A DNA stretch of 64,000 nt from Oscillospiraceae bacterium (GCA_015067525.1 SVMH01000002.1:1-64000); one strand, 5' to 3'; counted from the first letter of the stretch, positions 41,187-49,364 are shown. Program-made: numbers and translations. Notes: generated by a model not told the origin, from the sequence alone.

Positions 41187-42232
41187 GCGGCGCCGTGTAT
41201 GTGCTGCGCCTTGGCCGCAGCCCCCGACTGGAAAAGATGCTGGATGCGGCGCTGTGCGGCCGCGAAGTGAAAGAACTGACGTCGGACGCACTGGCACAGG
41301 GTATTTACGACCGCCGCATTCTGTTCGCCGTTGCCGTGGATGAACTGGGCGTGGATGAAACGTTCCTGCGTGCGCTGCGGACGCTGCGCAGCAGCGGACA
41401 GTGCCTGCGCGGCTGCGTGGGCGGCATCATTGTGGATGGCGCGGATGAGCTTTACACCAAATCCGCGGCGCAGGAATTGGCGCTCAGCGCCAATCAGGTC
41501 GGCTGTACGTTCCCCGGAAAGCCGCTGGTGGAGGGCACGGGCTCTCTTTATAACCAGCACATTCTGGCCCAGCGGCTGGGCCTGAGCTGGGAGGAGACCT
41601 ATTTCGCCCGCGGCAGGGAACTGGTGGAGCGGATCCTGGCCTTTGAAGCGCCGAAATTCGATAACCCCAAGATCCTGATGCTCCACGCGTCGGATAATCT
41701 GCGCTCCAACACGGTCTGGCTGGGCCGGCAGCTGCTGCAGCGGCTGCCGGAGAATTTCTCCGTGCGGGAGATCTCACTGCAAAACGGCACCATCCACGAT
41801 TGCCGCGGCTGCTCCTATGCAGCCTGCCTCCACTTTTCTCAGAGCGGCACCTGCTTTTACGGCGGCACCATCTCGCAGGAGGTGCTGCCGGCCATTCGGG
41901 AATGTGACGCCATGCTCTTTTTGTGCCCCAACTACAATGACGCAGTCAGTGCCAATCTGATGGCCCTCTTTAACCGCATGACCAACCTTCTGGTGCAGCA
42001 GGAACTGATGGATAAGCACCTGTTCGGCGTGGTGGTTTCCGGCTATTCCGGTAGCGATCTGGTGGCCCGCCAGCTGCTGGGTGCGCTGTGCTTCAACAAG
42101 ACGGTGACGCTGCCGGCTCAATTCTGCATGATGGAAACGGCGCACGACCCCGGCTCTGCGCAGAAGCTGGCTGGCGTAGAGCAGCGTTTGGATGCGTTTG
42201 CCGCCCATATGGCGCAGACTTTGCAAAAATGA
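41183..42232 (+). CDS. flavodoxin-fold (NADPH-dependent FMN reductase-like) protein
   Basis: The 349-residue protein has an N-terminal part (about 1-155) I do not recognise and a C-terminal flavodoxin-like domain: ILMLHASDNLRSNTVW for the FMN phosphate, a Cys-containing HDCRGCSYAACLHF insert as in iron-sulfur flavoproteins and NADPH:FMN reductases, and LFLCPNYNDAVSANLMALFNRM for the flavin ring. It probably moves electrons between NAD(P)H, FMN and a partner. Its ATG overlaps the stop of the dehydrogenase-like gene (ATGA), and a terminator follows, closing the operon. Confidence 0.75.
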   Translation: MSGAVYVLRLGRSPRLEKMLDAALCGREVKELTSDALAQGIYDRRILFAVAVDELGVDETFLRALRTLRSSGQCLRGCVGGIIVDGADELYTKSAAQELALSANQVGCTFPGKPLVEGTGSLYNQHILAQRLGLSWEETYFARGRELVERILAFEAPKFDNPKILMLHASDNLRSNTVWLGRQLLQRLPENFSVREISLQNGTIHDCRGCSYAACLHFSQSGTCFYGGTISQEVLPAIRECDAMLFLCPNYNDAVSANLMALFNRMTNLLVQQELMDKHLFGVVVSGYSGSDLVARQLLGALCFNKTVTLPAQFCMMETAHDPGSAQKLAGVEQRLDAFAAHMAQTLQK

Positions 42233-42235
42233 GAA

Positions 42236-42268
42236 AACACACGCAGACACGGTCTGCGTGTGTTTTTT
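42236..42268. terminator. bidirectional terminator between the operon and spoIIP
   Basis: AAAACACACGCAGAC-ACG-GTCTGCGTGTGTTTTTT, a strong hairpin between convergent genes. Confidence 0.9.
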
Positions 42269-42277
42269 GCGCCGCGA

Positions 42278-43420
42278 TCAATCCGCAGCCACCGCCAGAA
42301 TTGTTTCGGCAAAGCCTTTGGCAAAGTAGCGCGCACCCATAATGGCCTCATCCAGCGAGTTGCCGGCGGCCCCGATCTCCACCAGCAGCGAGCCGGAACA
42401 CATCTGCTGGTTGTAGCGATACCCCCTTGCGGCGATGGGCCGCATCAGTGTGGGGGAGAGGGCGTTGAGCTGTTGCTGCACGGCGACCGCCAGCTGCAGG
42501 TTATCCTTCCAGCCGTCGTGGCCAAGCCCCATCACAAGGCAGCACTGCGCCACGCGGGGGTCTTCACCGGTGATCAGCTTATACTGGTTGCCGTTGGCGT
42601 CCTGAATGGCGTCACGGTGCAGATCCAAAACATAGGTCAGAGTGGGATACTTCTCCAGATAGCTCTTTATGGACTGCAGACTGCTGTTGTAGGCGTCATT
42701 ATAGCTGGCGGCGTCGTGCAGCGTGCGGTCGTGCAGCACCGATATGCCGTAGCCGGAGAGAACAGCGGCCACCTCATCGCCGATGCGCACCATGTTGCAG
42801 GAGGTGTCCCGTGTGCGGTAGGTACCGCTGGGATCGTATTCCTGTCCTTTGGGCATGGTGTATGCCTCGGTGGCATGGCTATGGACGATGAGCACCTGCG
42901 GCCCTTCCGTGCCCAGACGGGCCGAAAAACTGCCGCCGCTCAACTCTTCCGCATCCAGCGTGCGGGACGAGGTATTTTTGATGTAGGCACTGCCTGCCAC
43001 CGTGTAGCTCTTCGGATTGGAGGGGATCACGGTTTGAGAGGGAACGCCGTTATCCGCAAAAGCAAGATCGTCACTCTTGATATCCACTGCCGGTGTCGAT
43101 GGCGGAGGGGAGGGGGCGTCTGGTTCATCCTCATCCTCCGGCGTCTGTGTGATCAGCTGCGCCATCAAAGGCACGATGGTGCTTCGCTGCTGCATCAGCA
43201 GCGGGGACTGGCACAGCGCCAACACGTTGACTGCGGTGAGCATGTCTGTGCCGAAGAGGTCTCCCAGCTCCCAGCGCAGGATCAGCTGGGCCGGTGAGGT
43301 GTTGGCGGCGGCTTCCACGGCGGCGCGAAGGGAATCACTGTCTGCCGTGATGACGGCAGTCCATAAGGTCAGCAGGGAACAGACGAGGGCGGACAGGCGG
43401 CGGAATAGCGGTTTTTTCAT
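42278..43420 (-). CDS. spoIIP: stage II sporulation protein P (peptidoglycan amidase/endopeptidase)
   Basis: The 380-residue protein helps remodel septal peptidoglycan during engulfment of the forespore. It has a membrane anchor or signal segment (about 5-27), a Pro-rich linker (about 115-140), and the SpoIIP amidase domain with VLIVHSHATEAY, YVLDLHRDAI and the late LLVEIGAAGNSLDEA motifs that hold the zinc and catalytic residues. The start at 43420 has AAGGAG eight bases upstream; an ATG twelve codons earlier lacks one. A sporulation-type promoter lies upstream. It shows that the organism is, or recently was, a spore former. Confidence 0.95.
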   Translation of the reverse strand: MKKPLFRRLSALVCSLLTLWTAVITADSDSLRAAVEAAANTSPAQLILRWELGDLFGTDMLTAVNVLALCQSPLLMQQRSTIVPLMAQLITQTPEDEDEPDAPSPPPSTPAVDIKSDDLAFADNGVPSQTVIPSNPKSYTVAGSAYIKNTSSRTLDAEELSGGSFSARLGTEGPQVLIVHSHATEAYTMPKGQEYDPSGTYRTRDTSCNMVRIGDEVAAVLSGYGISVLHDRTLHDAASYNDAYNSSLQSIKSYLEKYPTLTYVLDLHRDAIQDANGNQYKLITGEDPRVAQCCLVMGLGHDGWKDNLQLAVAVQQQLNALSPTLMRPIAARGYRYNQQMCSGSLLVEIGAAGNSLDEAIMGARYFAKGFAETILAVAAD

Positions 43421-43474
43421 GGCGTTGCTCCTTGCCTCAGGTGTTTTCGTAGACAAGCCTATGCTCGAATTTGC

Positions 43475-43505
43475 ATTTTATGACCGGTAAAAGAAAAAAT
43501 ATTTC
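43475..43505 (-). promoter_or_regulatory. sigma-E-like sporulation promoter of spoIIP
   Basis: On the minus strand GAAATATT (43498-43505) and CATAAAAT (43475-43482) are 15 bases apart. This fits the mother-cell sigma-E pattern (about GHATATT, 13-14 bases, CATACANT), allowing for which base of the -35 is counted. Confidence 0.5.
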
Positions 43506-43513
43506 GGTTATGA

Positions 43514-43541
43514 TTGCATTTTTTCGAACATGCTGTATAAT
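43514..43541 (+). promoter_or_regulatory. promoter of the acidic membrane-anchored protein gene
   Basis: -35 TTGCAT (43514-43519), 16-base spacer, -10 TATAAT (43536-43541). Confidence 0.5.
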
Positions 43542-43572
43542 GTAACCAACAATACCGAAGGAGGCACCTATC

Positions 43573-43902
43573 ATGGAAGAAAAGGATATCGTCATGACCG
43601 AAGCTACGGAGGAAACGGTGCAGCAGCCCGCATGGGAAGTAGTTCCCGATCCCGTGAATCTGGATGCAGTGGAAGAGAAGCTGGAAGAAGTGGAAGAGGC
43701 CGTTGAGGAAGTGCTGGATGACGCTGAGGAAGAGCTCAAGCGCGGCGTTGCTGCCGTGAAGGAGTGGCTGAGCAACACGCTCTATGAGGCCGGCCGCGTG
43801 TTCCAGGAGCACAAGATCGCCATTCTGGCCATCATCGGCGCCATCGCCACCGCAGTGACTGTGGCCGGCATCGTGTTTGCCGTGCTGAAGAAGAAAAAGT
43901 AA
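43573..43902 (+). CDS. 109-residue acidic coiled-coil protein with C-terminal membrane anchor
   Basis: The protein begins with a very acidic region; residues about 30-58 (LDAVEEKLEEVEEAVEEVLD and on) look like a coiled coil. A hydrophobic helix (about 82-104) followed by KKKK anchors the C-terminus. The acidic N-terminal part and the positive tail together suggest a tail-anchored protein with its coil in the cytoplasm. I do not recognise the family. It has an excellent GGAGG site, its own promoter and its own terminator, so it is a real, independently expressed gene. Confidence 0.75.
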   Translation: MEEKDIVMTEATEETVQQPAWEVVPDPVNLDAVEEKLEEVEEAVEEVLDDAEEELKRGVAAVKEWLSNTLYEAGRVFQEHKIAILAIIGAIATAVTVAGIVFAVLKKKK

Positions 43903-43914
43903 GTAAAAAAGGAC

Positions 43915-43946
43915 AAAACAGGGAGCCTTCCGCTCCCTGTTTTTCT
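43915..43946 (+). terminator. terminator of the acidic protein gene
   Basis: AAACAGGGAG-CCTTCCG-CTCCCTGTTTTTC forms an A/T-flanked stem right after the stop codon. Confidence 0.85.
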
Positions 43947-43974
43947 TTGTAACCAAGCTGTCATCTTTCCTTTC

Positions 43975-44002
43975 TTGACAGAATCCGACAGCCCTCTATA
44001 AT
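43975..44002 (+). promoter_or_regulatory. promoter of the polysaccharide deacetylase gene
   Basis: Consensus -35 TTGACA (43975-43980), 16-base spacer, consensus -10 TATAAT (43997-44002). Confidence 0.75.
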
Positions 44003-44033
44003 AAAGACAATGAGTTTTCCGGGAGGGTCCAAT

Positions 44034-45476
44034 ATGAAAAAGAAAGTGTTGTGGGCCGTCGGCGGCGTGCTGTTGCTGGCTGTGCTGCTGATCGGCGTTC
44101 TGAGTGCCGTAAACGGCTATTTTATTTTGGCTCCGTCTGTGCAGCTGCAGCTCAACGGCGAGGCAGCGGTTGAGATCGCAGCCCACAGCGAATATGCGGA
44201 TGCCGGCGTCGTGGCACGCCGCGGCAAGGAGGATCTGAGCGCGCAGGTGGTCACGGACGGCACTGTGGATGTGACGAAGCCGGGTACCTATACCGTTACG
44301 TACCGCCTGACGGTGCGGGATAAGGAATATGTGCAGCAGCGCACGGTAACTGTGGTGGACCGCGAGGCGCCGGTTCTGGAGCTGCTGGGCGACGCGCAGA
44401 TGACCGTCTCGGCCCGAAAGTTCTATGAAGAACCCGGCTTTACCGCCACGGACCGCTGCGACGGCGACCTTGCCGCTGCGGTGCAGGTGACGGAAGCCGT
44501 GGAAGGGGAAACGCTGACGCTGACCTATACGGTCAAGGATGCTGCCGGTAACGAAAGCAGCGTGCAGCGCGTTGTTACTATCCGCGATGAGACGGCACCG
44601 GTCATTTCGCTTAAGGGCAGCAGCACGGTGTATGTGACGCTGGGCGGTACCTATCAGGAGCGAGGCTGCAGCGCGACAGATGATGTGGACGGCGATGTAA
44701 CGGGCGCAGTGGTGCGCAGCGGCAGCGTGGATACTTCCACCGCCGGAACCTACACCATCCGCTACAGCGTCAAAGACAAGGCGGGCAACAGTACAAGTGC
44801 CACAAGAACTGTAAAGGTATATACCTATACGCCAAATTCCGCCGACAGAGTCTACCTCACCTTTGATGACGGCCCCAGCACCAATGTTACGCCCCGGATC
44901 CTGGACATTCTGGCCGAGCATAACGTGAAGGCAACATTCTTTATCCTCAACTATTCGGAAAGCACCAAATATCTGGTGGGACGTATGATCAATGAGGGCC
45001 ACACCGTGGCCATCCACGGCTATTCTCACGACTATGCCACCATCTACGCCAGCGACGAGGCCTTTATGCAGAACGTCTATCGTCTGCGGGATAAGCTGCT
45101 GGCAGACTTCGGCTATCATGCCACCATTATCCGATTCCCCGGCGGCAGCTCCAACACCGTCAGCAAGTCTTATAATAAGGGAATTATGAGCCGCCTTGTC
45201 AAGCGGGTGGAACAGGGAGGCTTCGTCTACTTTGACTGGAACATCTCCAGCGGTGACGCCAGCGCAGCAGGTCTCAGCAGCACGCAGATCTACAGCAATG
45301 TGACAAGCCGCTTGGGTCGCGGCCGAAACAATGTGGTGCTGATGCATGACAGCAGCGCCAAGGGAACCACGGCGGATGCGCTGGAGAATATCATCATTTA
45401 CGGCAAGGCCAACAACTACACCTTTGCACCTCTGACGCCGTCTACCAGACCGGTGCATCACGGCGTGGCCAACTGA
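44034..45476 (+). CDS. polysaccharide deacetylase with Ig-like (DUF5011) repeats
   Basis: The 480-residue exported protein has a membrane anchor (about 5-25), three Ig-like DUF5011-type domains (about 36-265; the repeated pattern is a TYTVTY / KDAAGNES / KDKAGNST strand) and a NodB deacetylase domain (about 272-470). NodB motifs are visible: the TFDDGPS start with the catalytic Asp pair, HGYSHDY as the metal-binding HxxSH form, and RFPGGSSN. It should remove N-acetyl groups from peptidoglycan or another cell-wall glycan on the outer face, often giving lysozyme resistance. The Ig-like repeats probably bind or span the wall. GGGAGGG lies seven bases before the start. Confidence 0.92.
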   Translation: MKKKVLWAVGGVLLLAVLLIGVLSAVNGYFILAPSVQLQLNGEAAVEIAAHSEYADAGVVARRGKEDLSAQVVTDGTVDVTKPGTYTVTYRLTVRDKEYVQQRTVTVVDREAPVLELLGDAQMTVSARKFYEEPGFTATDRCDGDLAAAVQVTEAVEGETLTLTYTVKDAAGNESSVQRVVTIRDETAPVISLKGSSTVYVTLGGTYQERGCSATDDVDGDVTGAVVRSGSVDTSTAGTYTIRYSVKDKAGNSTSATRTVKVYTYTPNSADRVYLTFDDGPSTNVTPRILDILAEHNVKATFFILNYSESTKYLVGRMINEGHTVAIHGYSHDYATIYASDEAFMQNVYRLRDKLLADFGYHATIIRFPGGSSNTVSKSYNKGIMSRLVKRVEQGGFVYFDWNISSGDASAAGLSSTQIYSNVTSRLGRGRNNVVLMHDSSAKGTTADALENIIIYGKANNYTFAPLTPSTRPVHHGVAN

Positions 45477-45505
45477 GGGTTTACAAAAGTTTCACATACG
45501 TACTC

Positions 45506-45534
45506 TTGTTGAAGACGCGGTAAACTGCTATAAT
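45506..45534 (+). promoter_or_regulatory. promoter of the uridine-kinase-like gene
   Basis: -35 TTGTTG (45506-45511), 17-base spacer, extended -10 TGCTATAAT (-10 at 45529-45534). Confidence 0.6.
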
Positions 45535-45571
45535 GTCGTTAAGAATATCCGGAAAGGAAGGAAATGACACC

Positions 45572-46492
45572 ATGCGCGTGATCGATCTGGAAAATATCAA
45601 CTACAATATGCGCAATGAAACGCAGTTTGTGCTGCGCTGCGAGGAGGTCTATCATGACAAGATCAGCGCCGCCGTCGGCACGATTTTGTCCAGCCGTAAG
45701 CCCTTCGTGGCGCTGACCGGCCCCTCCGGCAGCGGCAAGACCACCACGGCCATGCGCCTGCGGGAGTATCTGGAGAATCTGGGCGTGCAGGTGAATGTCC
45801 TGAGCATGGACAATTTCTTCCTGCCGCTGGATCAGCGCCCTCCCGAGGCATCGGACTGGGAATCCCCCTATTGCGTCAACATCGACCTGCTGGTCTCCAC
45901 GCTGCACCGTCTGGCCGACGGGGAAGAGGTGGATGTACCCTGGTACGATTTCAAGACCGGTATGACCGGTGGTTATAACAAGGTGCAGGGCCATAAGGGC
46001 GGCATTATTCTGGCCGAGGGTATTCACATGCTCAACCCGCTGATTTTTGACAAGATCCGCGACGAGGCCCACGGCGTGTATGTGGCACCCCGTACCCGTA
46101 TCATCACCAATGACGACAAGATCGTCCGGCCCGAACAGCTGCGCGTGGCCCGCCGCATGATCCGCGATTACTATACCCGCGGACACTCCCTGCGCGATAC
46201 GGTGATGCGCGCCGAGAGCGTGGACCGCGGCGAGGTGCAGTATATTCAGCCCAACAAGAAGAACGCCTCCATCCACATCGATACCTTCCACGACTATGAG
46301 CCCTGCCTGCTGGCCAAGGCCTTCGCCGAGCTGCCGGCTTTCCGCGAGGAACTGGACGATGCCTTCGTGGAAGAGCACGGCCTGACCGACCTGATGAAGG
46401 TGGTGCGCGGCGTGGAGCCTCTGCGCACGCCCTATGTGCCCCGCAATTCCCTCATTCGTGAGTTTGTGGGCGGCAGCGTATTTGAGTATTAA
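45572..46492 (+). CDS. uridine kinase-like nucleoside kinase
   Basis: The 306-residue protein has the P-loop GPSGSGKTT (50-58) and the layout of the uridine kinase/phosphoribulokinase family, with SMDNFF and the PWYDFKTGM region that recognises the nucleoside, and ILAEGIHMLNP as the Walker-B-like strand. It lacks the N-terminal threonyl-tRNA-synthetase-like part found in some Clostridia relatives. It should phosphorylate a nucleoside such as uridine or cytidine. The start at 45572 follows AAGGAAGG. The gene stands alone, between its own promoter and terminator. Confidence 0.85.
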   Translation: MRVIDLENINYNMRNETQFVLRCEEVYHDKISAAVGTILSSRKPFVALTGPSGSGKTTTAMRLREYLENLGVQVNVLSMDNFFLPLDQRPPEASDWESPYCVNIDLLVSTLHRLADGEEVDVPWYDFKTGMTGGYNKVQGHKGGIILAEGIHMLNPLIFDKIRDEAHGVYVAPRTRIITNDDKIVRPEQLRVARRMIRDYYTRGHSLRDTVMRAESVDRGEVQYIQPNKKNASIHIDTFHDYEPCLLAKAFAELPAFREELDDAFVEEHGLTDLMKVVRGVEPLRTPYVPRNSLIREFVGGSVFEY

Positions 46493-46497
46493 GGATT

Positions 46498-46532
46498 TGA
46501 AAAACACCGCCGGTATCGGCGGTGTTTTTTCG
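46498..46532 (+). terminator. terminator of the uridine-kinase-like gene
   Basis: AAAAACACCGCC-GGTATC-GGCGGTGTTTTTT, a strong stem with A and T runs outside. Confidence 0.9.
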
Positions 46533-46552
46533 TCTGCGGCATTGTGGAATAT

Positions 46553-46581
46553 TTGACAAGGGACGCAGGGAGGAGTATAAT
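46553..46581 (+). promoter_or_regulatory. promoter of the cytidylate-kinase-like gene
   Basis: Consensus -35 TTGACA (46553-46558), 17-base spacer, consensus -10 TATAAT (46576-46581): one of the strongest promoters in the window. Confidence 0.8.
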
Positions 46582-46609
46582 AAGACCAGTTAATAAAGGG
46601 GGAGTATCA

Positions 46610-47224
46610 ATGAAGATCATTACTATCAGTCGTGAATTTGGCAGCGGAGGCCGTGAGCTGGGCAAACGTCTGGCTGATGAACTGGGCATCCCCTGCTATG
46701 ACCATGAGATCATTGAAATGATCGCCAAGGAAAACGGCTTTGATGAGCGCTATGTGGCCAACGTCTCGGAAAAGAGCATTGAAGCGGCCTATCCGCTGAC
46801 CATCGGCCACCGCTTCGCCATGCCGCCTCTGCAGATCATGGATCAGCCCATCCGTGTGGCAGCTGCCCAGCGGCAGATCATTGAAAACTTTGCCAAGCAG
46901 AGTGACTGCGTCATCGTGGGCCGCTGCGCCGACGTGATCCTGGAGGATATGAAGCCGCTGAACCTGTTTGTCTATGCCGATATGCCGTCCCGCCTGCAGC
47001 GCTGTAAGGACCGCGCGCCGGAGGGTGAGAACCTGACGGATACCGAACTGATGCGCATGATCCGCCAGATCGACAAGCAGCGCCTGCAGCACCACCAGAT
47101 GTACAGCGATATGAAGTGGGGCGCCAAGGAGGCATACCATCTGTGCGTCAACACCTCCGGCAAGGAGATTAAGTCGCTGATCCCGGCACTGGCTGCCTAT
47201 GTCCGCGCTTGGTTCGAAGCATAA
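46610..47224 (+). CDS. cytidylate kinase-like family protein
   Basis: The 204-residue protein belongs to the AAA-type cytidylate-kinase-like family (Cytidylate_kin2): the N-terminal ITISREFGSGGRELGKRLA holds a modified P-loop with Gly-Ser-Gly-Gly, followed by GIPCYDHEII and VIVGRCADVIL. These proteins are related to Cmk, but many lack proof of CMP kinase activity and are thought to be paralogues. The true essential Cmk may be elsewhere. A GGGGGAG site lies six bases before the chosen ATG; the longer frame lies in the promoter and was rejected. Confidence 0.85.
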   Translation: MKIITISREFGSGGRELGKRLADELGIPCYDHEIIEMIAKENGFDERYVANVSEKSIEAAYPLTIGHRFAMPPLQIMDQPIRVAAAQRQIIENFAKQSDCVIVGRCADVILEDMKPLNLFVYADMPSRLQRCKDRAPEGENLTDTELMRMIRQIDKQRLQHHQMYSDMKWGAKEAYHLCVNTSGKEIKSLIPALAAYVRAWFEA

Positions 47225-47235
47225 ACAATAGGAAG

Positions 47236-47276
47236 AAAAAAGGACCTGAAATCTTGGGATTTCAGGTCCTTTTTTA
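47236..47276. terminator. bidirectional terminator
   Basis: AAAAAAGGACCTGAAATC-TTGG-GATTTCAGGTCCTTTTTT separates convergent genes and overlaps the stop codon on the minus strand. Confidence 0.9.
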
Positions 47277-47903
47277 TCGAATGAAGTTGGTGCGTGCGCC
47301 GGTCTCGTGGAGCGGCCGTTCCACACCGGCAGTCTTACCGGCCTGGATGCATTTGAGGAGATACGCCATATTCAGGCCGATGTTGTGCATGATCTGCATG
47401 CCCTCCTCGTCCTGCATCACCTCGCCGCGCTTGGCACCGAAGGCCATGTTCCAATAGCTGGAGGAGACCAGCGGCATGTGGCCGTAGGTAATGTACTTGT
47501 TGATGCGGTCCAGAGAAGCGGAAGTTCCGGCGCGGCGGGCCACCGTAATGGCGGCAGCGGGCTTCATATAAAGCGTCTTGCCGTCGCTGACGCAGGAGTA
47601 GAACAGCCGGTCCATGAAAGAGCAGAAATTACCGGCGGGGCCTGCGAAATGGACGGGGGAGCCAAAGACAAAGCCGTCGGCTTCCTGTGCCAGCGTCTGA
47701 AACTCCGTGACGATGTCATCAAGGGTGCAGCGTCCCGTTTTGCGGCAGCCGCCGCACATAATGCAGCCGTTGATGGGCTCGTTGCCCAGCCAGAAGATCT
47801 CCGTTTCCACACCCTGCGCCTCCAGCGTGTTGGCGACCTCACGCAGCGCCAGATAGGTGTTGCCCTCCTTGCGGGGACTGCCGTTGACCAATAGAACTTT
47901 CAT
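47274..47903 (-). CDS. flavodoxin-fold NAD(P)H-dependent oxidoreductase
   Basis: The 209-residue protein is an NADPH-dependent FMN reductase/iron-sulfur-flavoprotein relative. It has the phosphate loop LLVNGSPRKEGNTYLAL, a CIMCGGCRKTGRC insert with four Cys that in relatives holds an iron-sulfur cluster or acts as a thiol pair, and GSPVHFAGPAGNFCSFMDR for the flavin ring. It likely passes electrons to a small acceptor; the substrate is unknown. The start at 47903 follows AAGGAGG. A distant relative is the flavodoxin-fold protein encoded at 41183-42232. Confidence 0.88.
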   Translation of the reverse strand: MKVLLVNGSPRKEGNTYLALREVANTLEAQGVETEIFWLGNEPINGCIMCGGCRKTGRCTLDDIVTEFQTLAQEADGFVFGSPVHFAGPAGNFCSFMDRLFYSCVSDGKTLYMKPAAAITVARRAGTSASLDRINKYITYGHMPLVSSSYWNMAFGAKRGEVMQDEEGMQIMHNIGLNMAYLLKCIQAGKTAGVERPLHETGARTNFIR

Positions 47904-47931
47904 ACTGTGGCCTCCTTGCCGTATTTTTCTT

Positions 47932-47961
47932 ATCATACACCATTTCCGGCACAGCTGTCCA
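47932..47961 (-). promoter_or_regulatory. promoter of the flavodoxin-fold oxidoreductase gene
   Basis: On the minus strand: -35 TGGACA (47956-47961), 18-base spacer, -10 TATGAT (47932-47937). Confidence 0.45.
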
Positions 47962-48060
47962 GAGAAATACGATAAAAGAGAAATACTGCCGCCGGGCAGC
48001 AACGAAGGAAACAGCTGCCGCCGGTGTGTCAGAAATTTTGGTAAAAAGTGACTGTTTTCC

Positions 48061-48089
48061 TTGAAAAACGGATAAGCTTTTGGTACAAT
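48061..48089 (+). promoter_or_regulatory. promoter of the carD-ispD-ispF operon
   Basis: -35 TTGAAA (48061-48066), 17-base spacer, extended -10 TGGTACAAT (-10 at 48084-48089). Confidence 0.7.
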
Positions 48090-48133
48090 ATACATGTGTT
48101 ATATTCTGCGCATTTCGGAGAGGAGGCGTATGT

Positions 48134-48622
48134 ATGTACCTGGTAGGCGATAAAGTGGTGCACCCCATGCACGGAGCCGGTGTGATCGAAGGCGTCACCG
48201 AGGAGCGGATCGCAGGCCGTAAGGCCAGCTACTATGTGTTCCGCATGCCTGTGGGCGGTTTGGTGCTGAAGATCCCCACGGAGAACTGTGGGGTCATCGG
48301 TGTGCGCGCGCTGTCCTCTGCCGATGAGATCGGGGAAGTACTGCGTCAGATCCCGGAGATGGACGCTGAAATGACGGCCAACTGGAACCACCGCTACCGG
48401 GAGAATATGCAGCGCATTAAAAGCGGCGATTTGCTGGAAGTGGCCCGGGTCATCAAGGGCCTGATGTGGCGTGACGCCCAGCGCGGCCTTTCCAACGGCG
48501 AGCGCAAAATGCTGCACACAGCCAAGCAGATCCTTATTTCCGAGATCGTGCTGGTGCAGGACCGGATGTATCAGGAAGCAGAGCGCTGCCTGAATGAAAC
48601 CATGATGGCAGGAGCGAAGTGA
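48134..48622 (+). CDS. CarD/CdnL-family transcriptional regulator
   Basis: The 162-residue protein has the N-terminal RNA-polymerase-interacting Tudor-like domain (VGDKVVHPMHGAGVIEGV, about 4-21) and an all-helical C-terminal domain that touches promoter DNA. CarD-family proteins bind the polymerase beta subunit and stabilise open promoters, especially at rRNA genes. It is the first gene of an operon with ispD and ispF, an arrangement often seen in Firmicutes. GGAGG lies seven bases before the start; an out-of-frame ATG lies four bases earlier. Confidence 0.93.
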   Translation: MYLVGDKVVHPMHGAGVIEGVTEERIAGRKASYYVFRMPVGGLVLKIPTENCGVIGVRALSSADEIGEVLRQIPEMDAEMTANWNHRYRENMQRIKSGDLLEVARVIKGLMWRDAQRGLSNGERKMLHTAKQILISEIVLVQDRMYQEAERCLNETMMAGAK

Positions 48623-48623
48623 T

Positions 48624-49364
48624 ATGGCTGGATTTTGGGATAAGATCAGAAAAGCGCAGGACAGCTGCCGCCCTCTGTGCACGGCGATCGTGCCTGCGGC
48701 GGGCACATCCTCCCGTATGGGCAGCGAAAATAAGCTTTTTATGCACCTGAACTGCGTGCCGGTGCTGACGCGGACGCTGCAGGCCATCGACAAGGCGGAG
48801 CTGGTGGATGAGATCATCGTGGCCACCCGGCAGGAATTGCTGGAAGAGGTGGCGCAGCTTTGTGCGCAGGCAGGCCTTCGCAAAAAGGTGAAGGTGGTGC
48901 TGGGCGGTGCGACCCGTACCGAATCGGTATTGGCTGCCGCCATGGAGGCCAATCCCAAGGCACAGCTGCTGGCGGTGCATGACGGCGCCCGCCCGCTGGT
49001 GCTGCCGGAGGATTTTGACCATGTGATCCGCTATGCCTGCAACACCTATGCCGCGGCACCGGCCGTTCCTGTGACGGATACGGTGAAGGTGGCGGATGAG
49101 ACCGGTCTTGTCACGGCCACACCCAACCGCAGCACTCTTTTTGCGGTGCAGACACCTCAGGTTTTTCAGGCCGATCTTCTGAAGGCTGCGCTGCAGGCTG
49201 CGGTCAGCGAAGGTGCCGCCGTAACGGACGATTGTGCTGCTGTGGAGCGGCTTGGCAAGCAGGTTTACTTGACACAGGGTAACCGCGAAAATATCAAGAT
49301 CACCACGCCGGTTGATATTGCCATCGCCGAGGCGATCCTGCAGCGAAGGGAGTTGGGCAGATGA
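48624..49364 (+). CDS. ispD: 2-C-methyl-D-erythritol 4-phosphate cytidylyltransferase
   Basis: The 246-residue enzyme attaches CMP to methylerythritol phosphate in the non-mevalonate isoprenoid pathway. It has the CTP-binding IVPAAGTSSRMG loop (about 22-33), GGATRTESVLAA, VHDGARPLV and the late FAVQTPQVF and TDDCAAVE motifs. It starts one base after carD and overlaps ispF by four bases, so the last steps are made together. The N-terminus is about 15 residues longer than E. coli IspD. Confidence 0.96.
   Translation: MAGFWDKIRKAQDSCRPLCTAIVPAAGTSSRMGSENKLFMHLNCVPVLTRTLQAIDKAELVDEIIVATRQELLEEVAQLCAQAGLRKKVKVVLGGATRTESVLAAAMEANPKAQLLAVHDGARPLVLPEDFDHVIRYACNTYAAAPAVPVTDTVKVADETGLVTATPNRSTLFAVQTPQVFQADLLKAALQAAVSEGAAVTDDCAAVERLGKQVYLTQGNRENIKITTPVDIAIAEAILQRRELGR

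Noticed and set aside
47904..48095. N-terminal extension of the flavodoxin-fold protein
   Set aside because: The extended frame runs through both divergent promoters; the chosen ATG has a perfect ribosome-binding site and the proper flavodoxin start.
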